64,000 nt of DNA from Sycon ciliatum (GCF_964019385.1 NC_088649.1:21482435-21546434), one strand, 5' to 3'; positions 1 to 10,768 are shown, numbered from the stretch's first letter. Program-made: numbers and translations. The notes: a model not told the origin generated them from the letters alone.

Positions 1-782
1 AGAGTAATTGGGGAAGGAACTGAGTAATATTCCGAAAGAAATTCTCGAAAAGCTCCTGCCAAATTTGAAATATTTCAAAAACAACATGCGTCAATATTTT
101 TGAAATCGACATGAGCCAAATTGGAAGTGTGTACGGCTGCGCATGCACGTTCAGAGTAGGAGTAGTACAATTATAATTGTCCTACTCCCTGGTTTAGAGT
201 ACATGTACTGTGTGGTAGCAAGCAGGGAGTAGTACAATACCGGGAGATGACACGGGCACACATCCAGGCGGGCGAGCTTTGCCTCAGGTCACTTTTCTGT
301 GGAGCGCTGTGTCCCGGGAAACGTCACGAAATGTCGTACTTTGCGTACCTTTATCGTGGCATTTCGTAGCATTTTTCCAAAAAAATCATAGAACCACTTC
401 ATGAGAGTGCCAGAATGCTGTCAAGAAGTTTTCGAGCAGTACTTTTGTTTGTTTTGACTATGTAGGGAAGGAAGCCATCAGTCTTTGCTGAGTGATGAGG
501 ATGAATCCTACGAAGGATATCAAGTAGCAGCTAGCCTTCGCACGGGTACCTTCAGTGTGTCCAGTGTTTACGTGGGCGGCTTGTGAGAGGGAATTTTTCT
601 TCCAATTTAATTTGTATTACTTTTAGTTATTCACGTCGTTTCTAGGCGAATAGATAATGTTGTCGCAAGTTTTAGTCACAATGAATGACATGTTTCAGGT
701 ATGGCTGACCCGTATGGCTGACCCGTCTCAAGATAGTAAGGCTATTCCGAATCCAGATGCTACAGTCGTCTGAGTGAAACAC
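1..782. other. No gene recognised
   Basis: No coding region, RNA gene or repeat boundary could be supported here. The sequence has no long open frame with a recognisable motif. Confidence 0.5.
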
Positions 783-843
783 AAAACGAGAGAGCCTGGA
801 AGCTCAGGGGCCCTACGCCATGCTTTTTTGCCTTGATGACCTA

Positions 844-1258
844 GGGCATGTTCGATTGGTAAGGATCGGGATCGGGATCCAGATCTCAGATCCCTCGGAT
901 CCTTCAGATTCAACTGAACACTTTATTTTGGACCTTGACTGTTGCCATGTTGAAAATGGCGCTCGCAAGGCACCCAAAAGGGTGAACGTCGTACTCATCC
1001 CGTGCGTCGTACAAAAAGTCAACAAGCTCTCTCTCCATCCACGCGTGCGTACTACAATGTGTACAAAAATGATTTTTACCAGCCATATACGCACAAAGGT
1101 CACATTTGGATCCGTTGGATCCGGTCAACCCTGCTCCCCGAGGAGGGTTGACCGGATCCAAATCCGAAGGATCCGGATCCGGATCCGACCAATCGAAAGG
1201 GTGCGAATCCAGTGGATCCGGTGGATCGGGATCCCGATCCTACCAATCGAACATGCCC
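844..1258. mobile_element. Non-autonomous TIR element (MITE), GGGCATGTTCGATTGG ends
   Basis: The left end GGGCATGTTCGATTGGTA and the right end TACCAATCGAACATGCCC are perfect inverted repeats, and the inversion continues imperfectly through GATC-rich sequence. The interior is packed with GGATCC and has its own hairpin at 1117-1159. The second K copy lacks this insert (about 12700), so it is an insertion into K. No clear target duplication is visible. The TTCGATTGG-type end recalls hAT-like MITEs, but that assignment is tentative. Confidence 0.7.
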
Positions 1259-1261
1259 CAA

Positions 1262-1757
1262 GACAAAAAAGCATAGGGATGTTATAAATTCTTATAAGTT
1301 TCTACTTTTTGCTTTAGACATAACCTGGGATTCGAACCCGCACTGTCGCCCTGCATGCATCCCCCGATACACTTCGCATACATACTAATTCTTTCAAGTC
1401 GCTTGACGTTATGATCTTGTATTTGAAAGCCCTATTTGAAGATGCATTGTGGCCAGCCGTCTTTGATTGTATGGGATAGGTACGGGACAGGTACGGGAAA
1501 GGTACGCGACAGGTACGGGACATGTACGGGAGAGGTACTGGACAGGTACGGTCGAGGGTGTTACGACACCGTCTACCGCCTTGTTGACGGCAAAAAAGAA
1601 AAGGGATGTTATAAATTTATTTTTCAATTCTCCTATTTTTTCAGGCATTACCTGGGATTCGAACCCGCACTATCGCCCTACATGCATTCCCCCATACACT
1701 TTGCATTCATACTCATTCTTCCAAGTTGCTTCACGTTACGATCTTGCGTTTGAAAGC
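1262..1757 (-). repeat. Two tandem tRNA-like (B-box) modules of family K
   Basis: Two copies (about 1262-1445 and 1590-1757) share GGGATTCGAACCCGCAC. On the minus strand this reads as a pol III B box (GGTTCGAATCC) in a T-arm-like context, followed by CTTCAAGT-like and GAAAGCCCTATTTG sequence. Further copies are at about 12750-12870 (+) and, split by insertions, at 12960-13360 and 17871-17960 (-). I see no convincing A box, so this may be a decayed tRNA-derived SINE head or a chance B box in a DNA element. Confidence 0.5.
1476..1556. repeat. 11-bp minisatellite (GGTACGGGACA)n
   Basis: About seven imperfect units of GGTACGGGACA lie between the two B-box modules. Shorter versions (GGTACGGTACGG) occur at the same place in other K modules near 2455 and 12900, so the array expanded from a K-internal motif. 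Confidence 0.8.
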
Positions 1758-2411
1758 CCTATTTGCCGGCACCCTCCTGAGTGGGAAACCCCGAAGCAGA
1801 TTCTTAATCGTACTTGTGACTGGTCATCCCTGAAGTGGCGTCGTCAGATTCTGTCCTTGCTGTATTTTCATCATGTCTTTTACCAGTTTCCGTCTTTGCT
1901 AATTCGTTTCAAATTCAATGTATCCCTTAGTTGTCGACACCCGTCCTCTATAGTTTTACCTCGTTCTGGCGCCCATTTCCTTAAATCCCCTCTCTTCAGT
2001 TTATCTGTGGAATGGAACAAACTTCCAGAACGCATCCGCAGCGTTCAGTCCTCTGTCAATTTTCGCATTGCTCTAAAGGCTCATTACTCTCAGCATCGAT
2101 ATTCTCTGACTGGAATTCCGAACTTTTCCGTTTGAGAAATTTTTTTCCTTGAAATTAATCCTTGCTGGGTTTTTTTCATCTAAATGTCCCGCTATTATCT
2201 GCAGAGGTGATTTCTTCCCTCGTCGATTTCTTTTCTGCTTTTATACCTCGATATTTAGGTACTTGTTTCCCTTCTTCCCATGCTTCATCTTCCACTCTCC
2301 TCTCCCCCATTTCCCCATTTTTCTTGCGATATTTATGTGGGAGACTTCCGTGATAAGCATCCATTTGCTTTTGGAGAATCCTTTTAAATAAATACAATAC
2401 AATACAATACA
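1757..2411 (+). mobile_element. LINE-D 3' fragment inserted in K1
   Basis: This is a 5'-truncated non-LTR retrotransposon. The frame ending at 2135 encodes a typical RT C-terminal tail (KQILNRTCDWSS, then VEWNKLPERIR and FRIALKAHY). The 3' end has a 5-bp stem, AAGCA TCCATT TGCTT, then GGAGAATCC, AAATAAA and an (AATAC)n tail. The B-box module resumes at about 2411, so LINE-D inserted into it. Related 3' ends occur at 18445-18525 and 36917-37345. The copy is inactive: it has no endonuclease and no RT core. Confidence 0.75.
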
Positions 2412-2592
2412 ATTTGAATGCTTCCAGCTGTATGTGGCCAGCTGTGTTTGATGGTACGGTACGGTACGGGACAGATACGGGATAGCGCCAGGCGTGACAC
2501 AAGCAAACAAACAAACAAACACCAAATTAAAACTGTGTGGACCCTGGCTAGCGCCTTCTGCATAGCTACGGGAATAAAATAAATTTATGCTG

Positions 2593-3589
2593 CTGAGACA
2601 GCTAGCTATTCGCAAATGTCACTAATCGTCATGACATACATACATATACCTTTGTACCTTTCCAAGCACAGACTGTCTGGTATGTCCAAAGGAGGTTGCA
2701 GCATGAAAATAACTTCTTCTAAAATATATTACCATACCACCATGTCATTGGCAGTGTTATTTTGTCAAGAAGGCAAGAATGGTCAGATTTTCTAGAAATG
2801 TATTTTCGGAATTGGCCTTGAAATACCATAATTATGTTGACACCTATTATTGTTTCGTAGGGGCCTAAAGTGCCTGGTGACACCATCAAAACTGTCTATT
2901 ATCGGTTTCCTTGGGGCTTAAGGATAACAGAAAGCCACCCAAATAAATATGTCCATGGACAAAATGTTGCAGGCTGAACCATTTCACAATTCAGCTACTG
3001 ATGGAAATTTCGGTACCCGTAATTTCGAGAAAGTGGCTCACCAAGGGCAAAACCAAGACACAGTCTATCCTGTGTACCCAGGATACCTCCAAATGTGGTT
3101 CTTAAACACATGACGAAGAAAATACTTAGTATGCTCCTTCCAGGAGGCTTCTTCGGATCAAAAACCAATTTTTTACCATTTTTTGCCGAAAATAAAGAAA
3201 ATGTACACTCACTAAATACACCAGAATACCTCGTACTTGAAGTACATGTATATGCCTGGTGACCCTACCTAAAAACTATACCAAGTTGAAGAGGAGACAT
3301 CACTCCACCATTCTATGCATAAAAAACAGGGTGTCGATGGACCTTTTATTTTTGCTTCTTTAGGTGGGAGCCTCCTTAAAGCGCAACATGCCAGCTCAAC
3401 GATAGCATCAATAAATAAATAGCAACTAACTCATGCACTGCGCGAATCAAAATAGCATACTGCTTGACAACATGCAAACAGGTGCACAGGCTAAACAAAC
3501 AATAATGAAAAAACACTCCGAACACAACGAGCAAACGAGCAATGCGTTGTCGAATATTCATACACACTTTGACTTAATTCTCTTACTGC
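2593..3589. other. No gene recognised
   Basis: No recognisable coding sequence or repeat boundary was found in this roughly 1-kb stretch. Confidence 0.5.
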
Positions 3590-3865
3590 TCACTCCGCGT
3601 CAATACCGCACAGTCGAGTGATAGGCCGTGTCAGATACTTCCCTCGGACCTTGATCTTCACGACTCGAACATGCCCATCACTGCCACGGTACACTTCCGC
3701 CACTCTTGCTAGTGGCCACTCTCCTCGTGCAGTGTCTGGTGACACGACTAGCACAACATCTCCGACGGTGAGATCTGGCTTGGTCTGAGTCCACTTCTTG
3801 CGACGGTTCAGCTCTGGCACAATTTCCTTCATCCAGCAGCGCCAGAATTGAAGTACGATGTCCTG
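3590..3865 (-). pseudogene. BEL/Pao LTR-retrotransposon pol C-terminal fragment
   Basis: On the minus strand the translation has LQFWRCWMKEIVPEL, then KKWTQTKPDLTVGDVVLVV, GEWPLARVAEVYRGSDGHVR and RPITRL. This matches the domain after the integrase core in BEL/Pao polyproteins (the DUF5641-type C-terminus: FW..W..EY.P.L..R.KW, then GD.VL, W.L.RV, G.DG..R). Protease, RT and integrase core are absent and I see no LTR, so it is a truncated relic. The open frame extends upstream to 4015, but that part is not recognisable. Confidence 0.8.
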
Positions 3866-4282
3866 GACCACCCACCATCTACCGCACGCGCATGCAGTGC
3901 ACTGACTGACAGTCTGTGCTCCTTGACTCAGTGACTGCACTGACTGTGATCGGACGGACGTCCTTTTGTGCACACATGATATTTTTCTATTTCTCAGCCG
4001 CACACTTTGCAACATTTAGGAGGTTCCATGGAACCCCCGGAAAGAGACCCCCCCCCGTGGATCCGTCTCTGGCAAAGTTTTTCGGACCTGGTTTAAGTCT
4101 AGCTTTTGACAATTTAGATTTCATTGCTGTCATGTTCGGCATCATTTCCTCATGTAAGCGTGGCCGTCCTATGCCGTGGTCCTACGTCAGTTCATCAACA
4201 CCCTTATGATGCCCTCCTGGCTCAAAATGAAAGGCAGGCCGAGGCGAGGAAACGTTTTATAGACGTCAGAGTACTTTCTTAA

Positions 4283-6536
4283 GAGAGCATGTCTGAGAAA
4301 ACCAGAACATATGTGCAAGTCGATCTCTCAGATTTCGCTCAAATTTTGCAGGTAGGTTTGCTTTGGGGTGTAGATCGACATTCCAAAGCCCGCACAAAAT
4401 CTTTTGAAGGGAACCATGAAATTGGTATACCCCTCAATATTGGCCCAATATTGGCACGATTTATGGGTCAACAAACGAGCCACGGCACAGCGTGCAAGAA
4501 CAAGCTACGAACAAAACTCCATCAAGCCATCATTACCTCACCTTATAAGAGTTCTTGGGGCAGCACTACTTAGCCACGCCAGCATCCCAGAAGACGAGGG
4601 CAATCATCCCTTGACGCCACAAATGATCGTCTTGAAAATAGCCAAATTACAAGCGCTGATAAAACAGCGAGCTACGTCCTCAATAAGCAAACACTATACA
4701 CCGGCAGATAGTAGAACACCTCTTCTAGCACTGAGGACATGTCCCCCATCATCCTTTTGGGGTTTTCTTGAAATAAACAATTTTGAATTTTTCCACTCGA
4801 CCATTCTGAAATACGTCCAAACTCATACCTGCGCAGGAAAGCTCACCCCTCCGCGACGTCTAGTCAGCAATTTCTACTCCAACACCACTCCCAACGCTGC
4901 AGAACAAAGTGTATTGTTGACTCTGACAAGGAAAAGTAGCGGTGATCACTTGTCACTCCAAACGACAAGCTTCTCCTTGCGCCACCAACATTTTTCGTTG
5001 CAACAGTTGATGCAAAAGTGACTGTATTTTTGCGTGTAGTTTTTGGATTTTACTGCAAGAGGAATGAAGAAATCACGTGGATCGTGACGTAGAATAATGC
5101 TTTCTGGTACACGACACAATGCACACGATCACGATCGTTCCTGAGGCGCTATTCGAAACGGACCATGAGGGAGGAGGTAAGATGCATTATATTTCTTGCA
5201 TGCTCTGCTCAGAACATGCAGAAACTATCGTTATAACGCTAGCATTATTGCATTGACAAGAATTCTTGGAGATATTTCCTCTTGCAGTAAGAACAGGGAT
5301 GCATTTTTTTCACACTAACCTCGCTCATCCCGAACATGGTTCAACAGGAACTACGGCTGGTTTACATGCTGATGATCCACGTAGATCTGCAACAGCAAGG
5401 AATGAGCGTGGTCCATGCCATCAAGGTCGCTTGGAGTTGACCAGCACGCGGCCAACACTGGTTGCATGAAGTATGTGGCGCGGCCACATGGCAGATTTCT
5501 TACGTCATGAACAACGTGATTTGACCCTACACGCCCGTCTCTGTGCTGCATGTTGAGGGAAAGTCCCAGCTGGAAGGCCTACAACACGACATGCGTGCTC
5601 TTGAGCTGGACATCAAGATGCACTTGATCCGATCTAGATCAACGGGTGATCCATGTAAGTGCAGGAGCGCTTGATCAAGGTGACTCGGAACAACTGCTGA
5701 ACCGTGATCTACGAGACCTGGCATTCTTGTGTCACGTGGCACGTGATTTCATCATTCCTCTTGCAGGAAAATCCAAAAACTACACGCAAAAATTCAGTCA
5801 CTTTTGCATCAACTGTTGCAACGAAAAATGTTGGTGGCGCAAGGAGAAGCTTGTCGTTTGGAGTGACAAGTGATCACCGCTGCTTTTCCTTGTCAGAGTC
5901 AACAATACACTTTGTTCTGCAGCGTTGGGAGTGGTGTTGGAGTAGAAATTGCTGACTAGACGTCGCGGAGGGGCGAGCTTTCCAGCGCAGGTATGAGTTT
6001 GGACGTATTTCAGAATGGTCGAGTGGAAAAATTCAAAATTGTTTATTTCAAGAAAACCCCAAAAGGATGATGGGGGACATGTCCTCAGTGCTAGAAGAGG
6101 TGTTCTACTATCTGCCGGTGTATAGTGTTTGCTAATTGAGGACGTAGCTCGCTTTTTTATCAGCGCTTGTAATTTGGCTATTTTCAAGACGATCATTTGT
6201 GGCGTCAAGGGATGATTGCCCTCGTCTTCTGGGATGCTGGCGTGGCTAAGTGGTGCTGCCCCAAGAACTCTTCTAAGGTGAGGTAATGATGGCTTGATGG
6301 AGTTTTGTTCGTAGCTGGTTCTTGTACGCTGTGCCGTGGCTCGTTTGTAGACCCATAAATCGTGCCAATATTGGGCCAATATTGAGGGGTATGCCAATTT
6401 CATGGTTCCCTTCAAAAGATTTTGTGCGGGCTTTGGAATGTCGATCTACACCCCAAAGCAAACCTACCTGCAAAATTTGAGCGAAATCTGAGAGATCGAC
6501 TTGCACATATGTTCTGGTTTTCTCAGACATGCTCTC
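4283..6536. mobile_element. TTAA-flanked foldback element with about 0.8-kb inverted arms
   Basis: TTAA at 4279-4282 and 6537-6540 flanks a 2,254-bp element that begins GAGAGCATGTCTGAG and ends with its reverse complement. The left arm (4283 to about 5095) and right arm (about 5725-6536) are near-identical inverted copies, and both can encode the same unrecognised 205-aa frame (4404-5021 + and 5798-6415 -). About 630 bp of unique spacer separates the arms. A TTAA target duplication is known for piggyBac, Kolobok and Sola3 elements, but the ends do not identify a superfamily. No transposase is visible, so it is probably non-autonomous. Confidence 0.85.
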
Positions 6537-6540
6537 TTAA

Positions 6541-7237
6541 CTCCTAACTCCAACAGAAATGCAAAGGGTTTAGGAGACTACCAAATTATCCACGCAGGTT
6601 ATAGCTGAACGCCATTCACAATGATGTTGCCAACACATCCAATTGGGGATTCCCCTCCCACCTGTATCTCCAAAATAGATTCTCTCTAGGGTCCTTGTTC
6701 TGTCACGTTTCGCTAATAGGAATTTACCTCGGATTTCCTGTGTCGGGATAGTCCCCAGTGTACAGCATACAGTCATGTACTTATAAGGTTAAGAATAGCT
6801 GTGATGGAAGTCTTAGTCAATGCCTTATCGGTGCATAAAGCAGAAAAATTGAACCAGGAGGAAAGGATTTATGGCAACGTCGTTGCTTTTCCATGTGACA
6901 CCGAGACCAATTAGCACCTGTGTTCCGATTGTCAGAGAAGCACATGAACGGAAATTCACATTAACACGAGAACAGACACTAAACACACACGCGACATGCA
7001 TGCACGAACTCATCTTTTCTTTTAACTTTACTCCCTAGCCCACACACACTAACGCGTGCACACGCAACAAAAACACAAACGCATCCACGATCTCACATTC
7101 AAAGAAGCAGTGTCCACGGGAGCATGCAAACAAACAATAGTGTTCCACTACTGGCTAGCTGTGTAGGCAGGGAACAATATGAAGCAATTCTTTTTCCACG
7201 GGCGATGGTAACAGAACACGTTCTATATCGTACCAAA
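6541..7237. other. No gene recognised
   Basis: Nothing could be supported here. A short run of CA-rich, GT-rich-complement sequence near 6970-7080 resembles the microsatellite-like tracts upstream of the 10-Cys gene family, but no gene follows. Confidence 0.4.
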
Positions 7238-8044
7238 TGAGCCGTCAGATGAGAAAACAGACCTTATCGCAAAAACTGTACAGTGCAGAAAAGTGCACTT
7301 GAAAGTTGGCGAGTTTACCCACTGGTGCGTCTGGACAGCCAAGCTACAAACCGTCGTTTTTCAGTCAAATATCGGTCTTTTGGGACAATCCAAGTATGTA
7401 AATCGAAGAGAACACTCCAAGGAATCCAATGCAGCAAGCGCGATCGCGGCACGACGCTGCGTTCCCGAGATGCGAAGCCTGCAAGATACGTCACGGCACT
7501 TTGCATTTCTGCACACGAGTCAAACGCTCCAGACCAGGGATTTCCCCCTTTTCAAGCGATCTACGATCTCGGCAACAGGCTCAGACGTCTTGGAAGCTCT
7601 CACTGCATATTCACGAAAAAAATTGGGCGTCCTGGGATAATGGAGATGGAAATGGCGAACGATTTTCGCGTGACGGCGCAAGTCTAGCGCTGAAGCGATG
7701 CCTGCAGCGTGTTGCGCTGGAGCTGTGCTTTATTTGCTATCGGATTTGGGCCCAACGGGTTGCTTGTCGCCAGAGCTTTCCAGAAAGCCCAAGTTTGTGG
7801 AAATCGGTCAAAGGAAACAGAAAATATTATCCAAAGTAGGTGAAACAATTGTTGGTATTGTACCCAAAATAGAGGTGCAATTTGTAATGATCTCCTACTG
7901 TCGAGGCTATAACTTTACTTTCCCTGGCCCAAATCAACTCTAGTTTTCTGCATACGATTCCTGGTGCTCCTGGCAATCTGATAGCACCACAAACAGAAAT
8001 ATGACTTTTTTGGGATAAGGTCTGTTTTCTCATCTGACGGCTCA
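7238..8044. mobile_element. TIR element, TGAGCCGTCAGATGAG ends
   Basis: TGAGCCGTCAGATGAGAAAA with CAGACCTTATC at 7238-7270 recurs inverted at 8011-8044, with one mismatch over about 35 bp. The roughly 740-bp interior has short open frames that I do not recognise, so it is probably non-autonomous. No target duplication is evident: the flanks are CCAAA and AATTG. Confidence 0.65.
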
Positions 8045-8198
8045 AATTGCAACGAGCAGCATGTTGAAGGTCAATACAGGCATGTTGCTTTACTGGACCA
8101 AGGACACAGGATATACGCGCGTAGGAATAACCTCTCATGTTACGCCCTCCACTTAGCTAGTCTGAAGGGTAGAAGTGAACACAGGGGTCATTTTGCTC

Positions 8199-8207
8199 CA
8201 TATAAAG
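8199..8207 (+). promoter_or_regulatory. TATA box of pseudogene A
   Basis: CATATAAAG lies 82-90 bp before the ATG of pseudogene A. The same CATATAAAGG-type motif precedes copies C, D, G and H of the family at similar distances, which supports a real core promoter. Confidence 0.6.
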
Positions 8208-8288
8208 GGTAATGGTTTTGCTGATCAAAACAATCTTTTCAAAAATTGCAATGCTGTGTTAAGGCAGCGTTTATTATACTTCAATGCC

Positions 8289-8760
8289 ATGAAAATGATT
8301 TGGCTGGGAACCATTTACTTGTTATTACTGTTGCAATGACTAAAGGTGTGAAATCCAGCCAAAGCAGAAGGTTGCAATCTCCATTGCTACAACAGTCGGA
8401 TGATTTAACCAATTGTCTGTGTCGCGTTTCCAGGAGGTCATCAGGCCATCCAACATCAAACCATCAAGACGCTCGTTTTCTTGCTGACGCTTTCGCCAAG
8501 ACGAAATCAAACCCCAATGGAAATTTGCCAAACAAGCTTCGACTGCTGGGAACCAGACCTGGAGAGAGCACGCCAACGCTTGGAAAAACAGGGTAAATGG
8601 GATATCGATGACGCGTGTATCTATATGCTGCAAACCATTGGGAAGAGCATTATTTTATACCAAAGAATTATTTCCAGAACTTCTCCGACACTACCGAAGA
8701 CTTCACCCACAAACTATTCGGGAAGACCCAAGTTCACGTAGTAGAAGATGTTTAATAATT
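8289..8760 (+). pseudogene. 10-Cys secreted protein family, copy A (deleted, frameshifted)
   Basis: The ATG at 8289 opens a hydrophobic leader (MKMIWLGTIYLLLLLQ) that meets a stop. The mature start continues in another frame (LLQQSDDLTNCLCRVS, compare LTKRLC in intact members). The middle of the protein, about 130 codons, is missing. The sequence resumes with NQTPMEICQTSFDCWEPDLE and KWDIDDACI near 8500-8620, in a further frame, then decays. It is in the opposite orientation to its neighbour, gene B. It is a dead copy with internal deletion and frameshifts; the assignment by shared motifs is strong. Confidence 0.85.
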
Positions 8761-8867
8761 CGTTGTTCACCTACGCGACGATTACCAGGCAACAGTAATG
8801 AGATATATCGGTTTGTTTGTTGATCTTTCGAAGTATACGAACAAATATATATATATATAGATATTAC

Positions 8868-8980
8868 TTAATCTGCGGACAGAACTGTTTCGTCCTTTGT
8901 GGACTCGTCAGCGCAGCACAGAGGAAATGAGGCCGCACCTAATAGCAATGGAAATAAAAATTTCCAATCAGGCCCGAACG
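8868..8980 (-). mobile_element. Ribozyme element R2 (partial retrozyme-like unit)
   Basis: On the minus strand this matches about 112 bp of the tandem 228-bp units at 47781-48183: CGTTCGGGCCTGATTGG, a perfect GGAAAT/ATTTCC hairpin, CGGCCTCATT, CTCTGTGCTGCG and then a hammerhead. The match stops abruptly near 8980. It lies between pseudogene A and gene B. A single truncated unit could not release a monomer circle by itself. Confidence 0.8.
8873..8916 (-). ncRNA. Type I hammerhead ribozyme (R2)
   Basis: On the minus strand, stem I 5' CTGCG (8916-8912) is followed by the core CTGACGA (8911-8905). Stem II is GTCC/GGAC with loop ACAAA. GAAA (8891-8888) follows, then stem III ACAG/CTGT with loop TT. 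C17 is at 8878, and stem I closes with CGCAG (8877-8873). All catalytic positions (CUGANGA, GAAA, NUH) are intact with cleavage predicted after GUC. Compared with the R1 copies, stem II changes GUUC/GAAC to GUCC/GGAC, a compensatory pair. This is sequence-based; activity is untested. Confidence 0.92.
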
Positions 8981-9538
8981 TATAGACATTACCGTTAGAT
9001 GATTTAGCAAGGTGTGTCATTGGTCATATTTCTTGCAGTTACTCACCTTAATTCAATGACCATCTGTCCATTGGAGCGTTCAAGTGACTTAAACGTGAGA
9101 GGTTTCATACAAACCTAATTTTAATACTTTCAGTGTGCGATGACGTTAAATGGTCTCAACACAGCATAAAATCAGCAGATATTATCTGAGCGGCACAGAG
9201 TCCCATTAATTGCATGCGACGACCGCGAGCTATTGGAAAAGCGTTCTGAAAAGTGTGCGAGTGTTTTAATCAGCAGTCACAGCTACACTTATTGAAACGG
9301 CATTAGTGCCGCTTGCATGCTGGATGAAATGGACAGGATTGATGGATGGCAAACGATTCTAATGTACATATACTTCTGTCCTGTCTGGGACGTACATATG
9401 TAGGCAGGATCATCCTTTGCGTGAATTGCGACGATATATACATGAATATAACCTTGTATCCGATAGTATAATATTATGACGTATGTGTTACCAAGCTCTA
9501 TGAAGTAACGAAGTGCAATTGACTCTGATTGGTCGGGA
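8981..9538. other. Intergenic, partly duplicated 3' flank of gene B
   Basis: No gene is present. From about 9290 it resembles the 3' flank of copy C (for example GAAACGGCATTAGTGC near 9295 and TTGTATCCGATAGTATAATATTATG near 9450 against 19380-19415), so it belongs to the duplicated gene unit. Confidence 0.5.
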
Positions 9539-10675
9539 TCACAAGACGTGGTCGATCATAGAAGGCAATAGGGAGATAATGATTGACACTAAGGGGACAG
9601 AGGAACGAGGGAAGATCGAGTACCGCATGGTGAGGTCCAGTGCTAATGGCAATGGTAGTAGCCTCAGCACTGTCGCACGGAACTGAGATTTGGAACCGCG
9701 AATCCCGCTGCAGGAAGATAGGACTGTGTTTGACTTCGTTATCTGGTTTCGGTGACGAACGAATGACTTGAAGTTTCTGAACGTCCAATAGACATACCGC
9801 TGCAGGACAGATGACTGTGTCAACAGGATTGATATTGTCGATTTGAGATTGAGAAAAATATGAAGATATGAGCTGCTGAGTCTTTTCCTTATGCCGAAAA
9901 TTGCTTTCCTGATCTGTTGGATAATTTTTGGGATGAGTTCTGAAAACAGCCTTGAGCCAATATTCTTCAGCGTATCAACACACCTGTCGTCGATATCCCA
10001 TTTACCCGGCTTTGTAAGGAGTTGACGTGCTCCTTCCAGCACTGGTTCCCAACAACCCAAACTAGTCTGTCTAACGTCTATCGAAGATTGATTTGGCTTT
10101 GGTGGGTGGGTAAAGAAGAACAAGAGCGTCTTGGACAACACCAGCAACTTGCAGTGATATGGACCGTTGGTGTTTCTACAATAGAGCTGAGAGGACACTT
10201 GCTTTAGGTTGCACTTTTCTATGATGTTGCGGGAATGGTGTACGGCGACATTTAGACTTTGACTTGATGTCAGCAGAAGACGAGCATTCTGACAGGCTGC
10301 CAGGCTTATAAATGTACTCTCCAAAAATCTCAATATCATGACGGCAGAATAAACTAGACCACACCAGAGGTTCTCCTTCCATTTCCTTCTCTGTTCAACA
10401 ATTTTTGGACAGTCGGCAAGCTCCCTGCGCACTACCATGCGAAGGAGTAGAAGAATGTCTTCCTTCACGTCCTTGATGGAGCAAGTTTTGTTTGCAAGTA
10501 CGCGCACTGATGATCCAGGGGGAACACTACACAGACGCTTGGTCAACACATCCGATTGTGGACTCGCAGGAGAGACCAATGTGGTTCTGCTGCGGCTGAT
10601 GTTGCTGCTGGATTGCACACATACAGCTATGCCGGACACGAGCAGCAAATGGTACACTGTGGCAAACCCGATCAT
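9539..10675 (-). CDS. 10-Cys secreted protein, gene B (intact, 378 aa)
   Basis: I do not recognise this protein. The ATG at 10675 starts a hydrophobic signal-like segment (residues about 4-19, then VQSSSN), so secretion is likely. Cysteines at residues 49, 65, 89, 105, 155, 166, 175, 208, 232 and 322 match gene G with no spacing change; C19 and C128 are not shared. Landmarks are LTKRLC, NKTC, CNLKQVSSQLYC, LGCWEP and KWDIDDRC. N-glycosylation sequons occur (NIS, NKT, NQS). The region after 240 is basic and helical-looking, ending in a hydrophobic stretch (about 359-371). It is intronless, with a TATA box about 90 bp upstream. Ten invariant cysteines suggest five disulfides, which is inference. 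A secreted ligand, receptor ectodomain or defence protein are all possible; I assign no function. Confidence 0.85.
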   Translation of the reverse strand: MIGFATVYHLLLVSGIAVCVQSSSNISRSRTTLVSPASPQSDVLTKRLCSVPPGSSVRVLANKTCSIKDVKEDILLLLRMVVRRELADCPKIVEQRRKWKENLWCGLVYSAVMILRFLESTFISLAACQNARLLLTSSQSLNVAVHHSRNIIEKCNLKQVSSQLYCRNTNGPYHCKLLVLSKTLLFFFTHPPKPNQSSIDVRQTSLGCWEPVLEGARQLLTKPGKWDIDDRCVDTLKNIGSRLFSELIPKIIQQIRKAIFGIRKRLSSSYLHIFLNLKSTISILLTQSSVLQRYVYWTFRNFKSFVRHRNQITKSNTVLSSCSGIRGSKSQFRATVLRLLPLPLALDLTMRYSIFPRSSVPLVSIIISLLPSMIDHVL

Positions 10676-10760
10676 CGTCTTGTTATTGGTTGATGTGACA
10701 AGACAACAAAAAAACGCATTTCTCTCGTGGAAATGCTTGAGTCAGGCAGGACATTGTCCT

Positions 10761-10768
10761 TTTTATAC
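10761..10768 (-). promoter_or_regulatory. TATA box of gene B
   Basis: On the minus strand GTATAAAAAGG lies about 90 bp before the ATG at 10675. It occupies the same position as the CATATAAAGG motifs of the paralogues and would place transcription start about 55-65 nt before the ATG. Confidence 0.7.

Larger units (their letters stand above)
783..2592. mobile_element. Composite repeat K1 (first copy of family K)
   Basis: Family K is defined by ends shared with a second copy at 12627-18147. The left end has AGAGAGC, then TGGAAGCTCAGGG and a hairpin around ATGCTTTTTTGCC. The right end has AGCGCCAGGCGTGACACAA, a CAAA-rich run, TGTGTGGACCCTGGCTAG and CTACGGGAATAAA. Between them lie two B-box modules, a TIR element (844-1258), an 11-bp minisatellite and a LINE 3' fragment. 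Other K sequence is lost or diverged. The terminal inverted repeat is clear only in the second copy, so the mobility class (DNA transposon-like) is an inference. Confidence 0.6.

Noticed and set aside
4404..6415. The opposed 205-codon frames of the foldback element as host genes
   Set aside because: They are the same sequence in two inverted arms, show no recognisable domain, and lie inside a mobile element.
8420..8450. CTGATGA...GAAAC on the minus strand in pseudogene A
   Set aside because: The stem II position (CCTCCTG) does not pair, and stem I and III are missing. It is decayed coding sequence.
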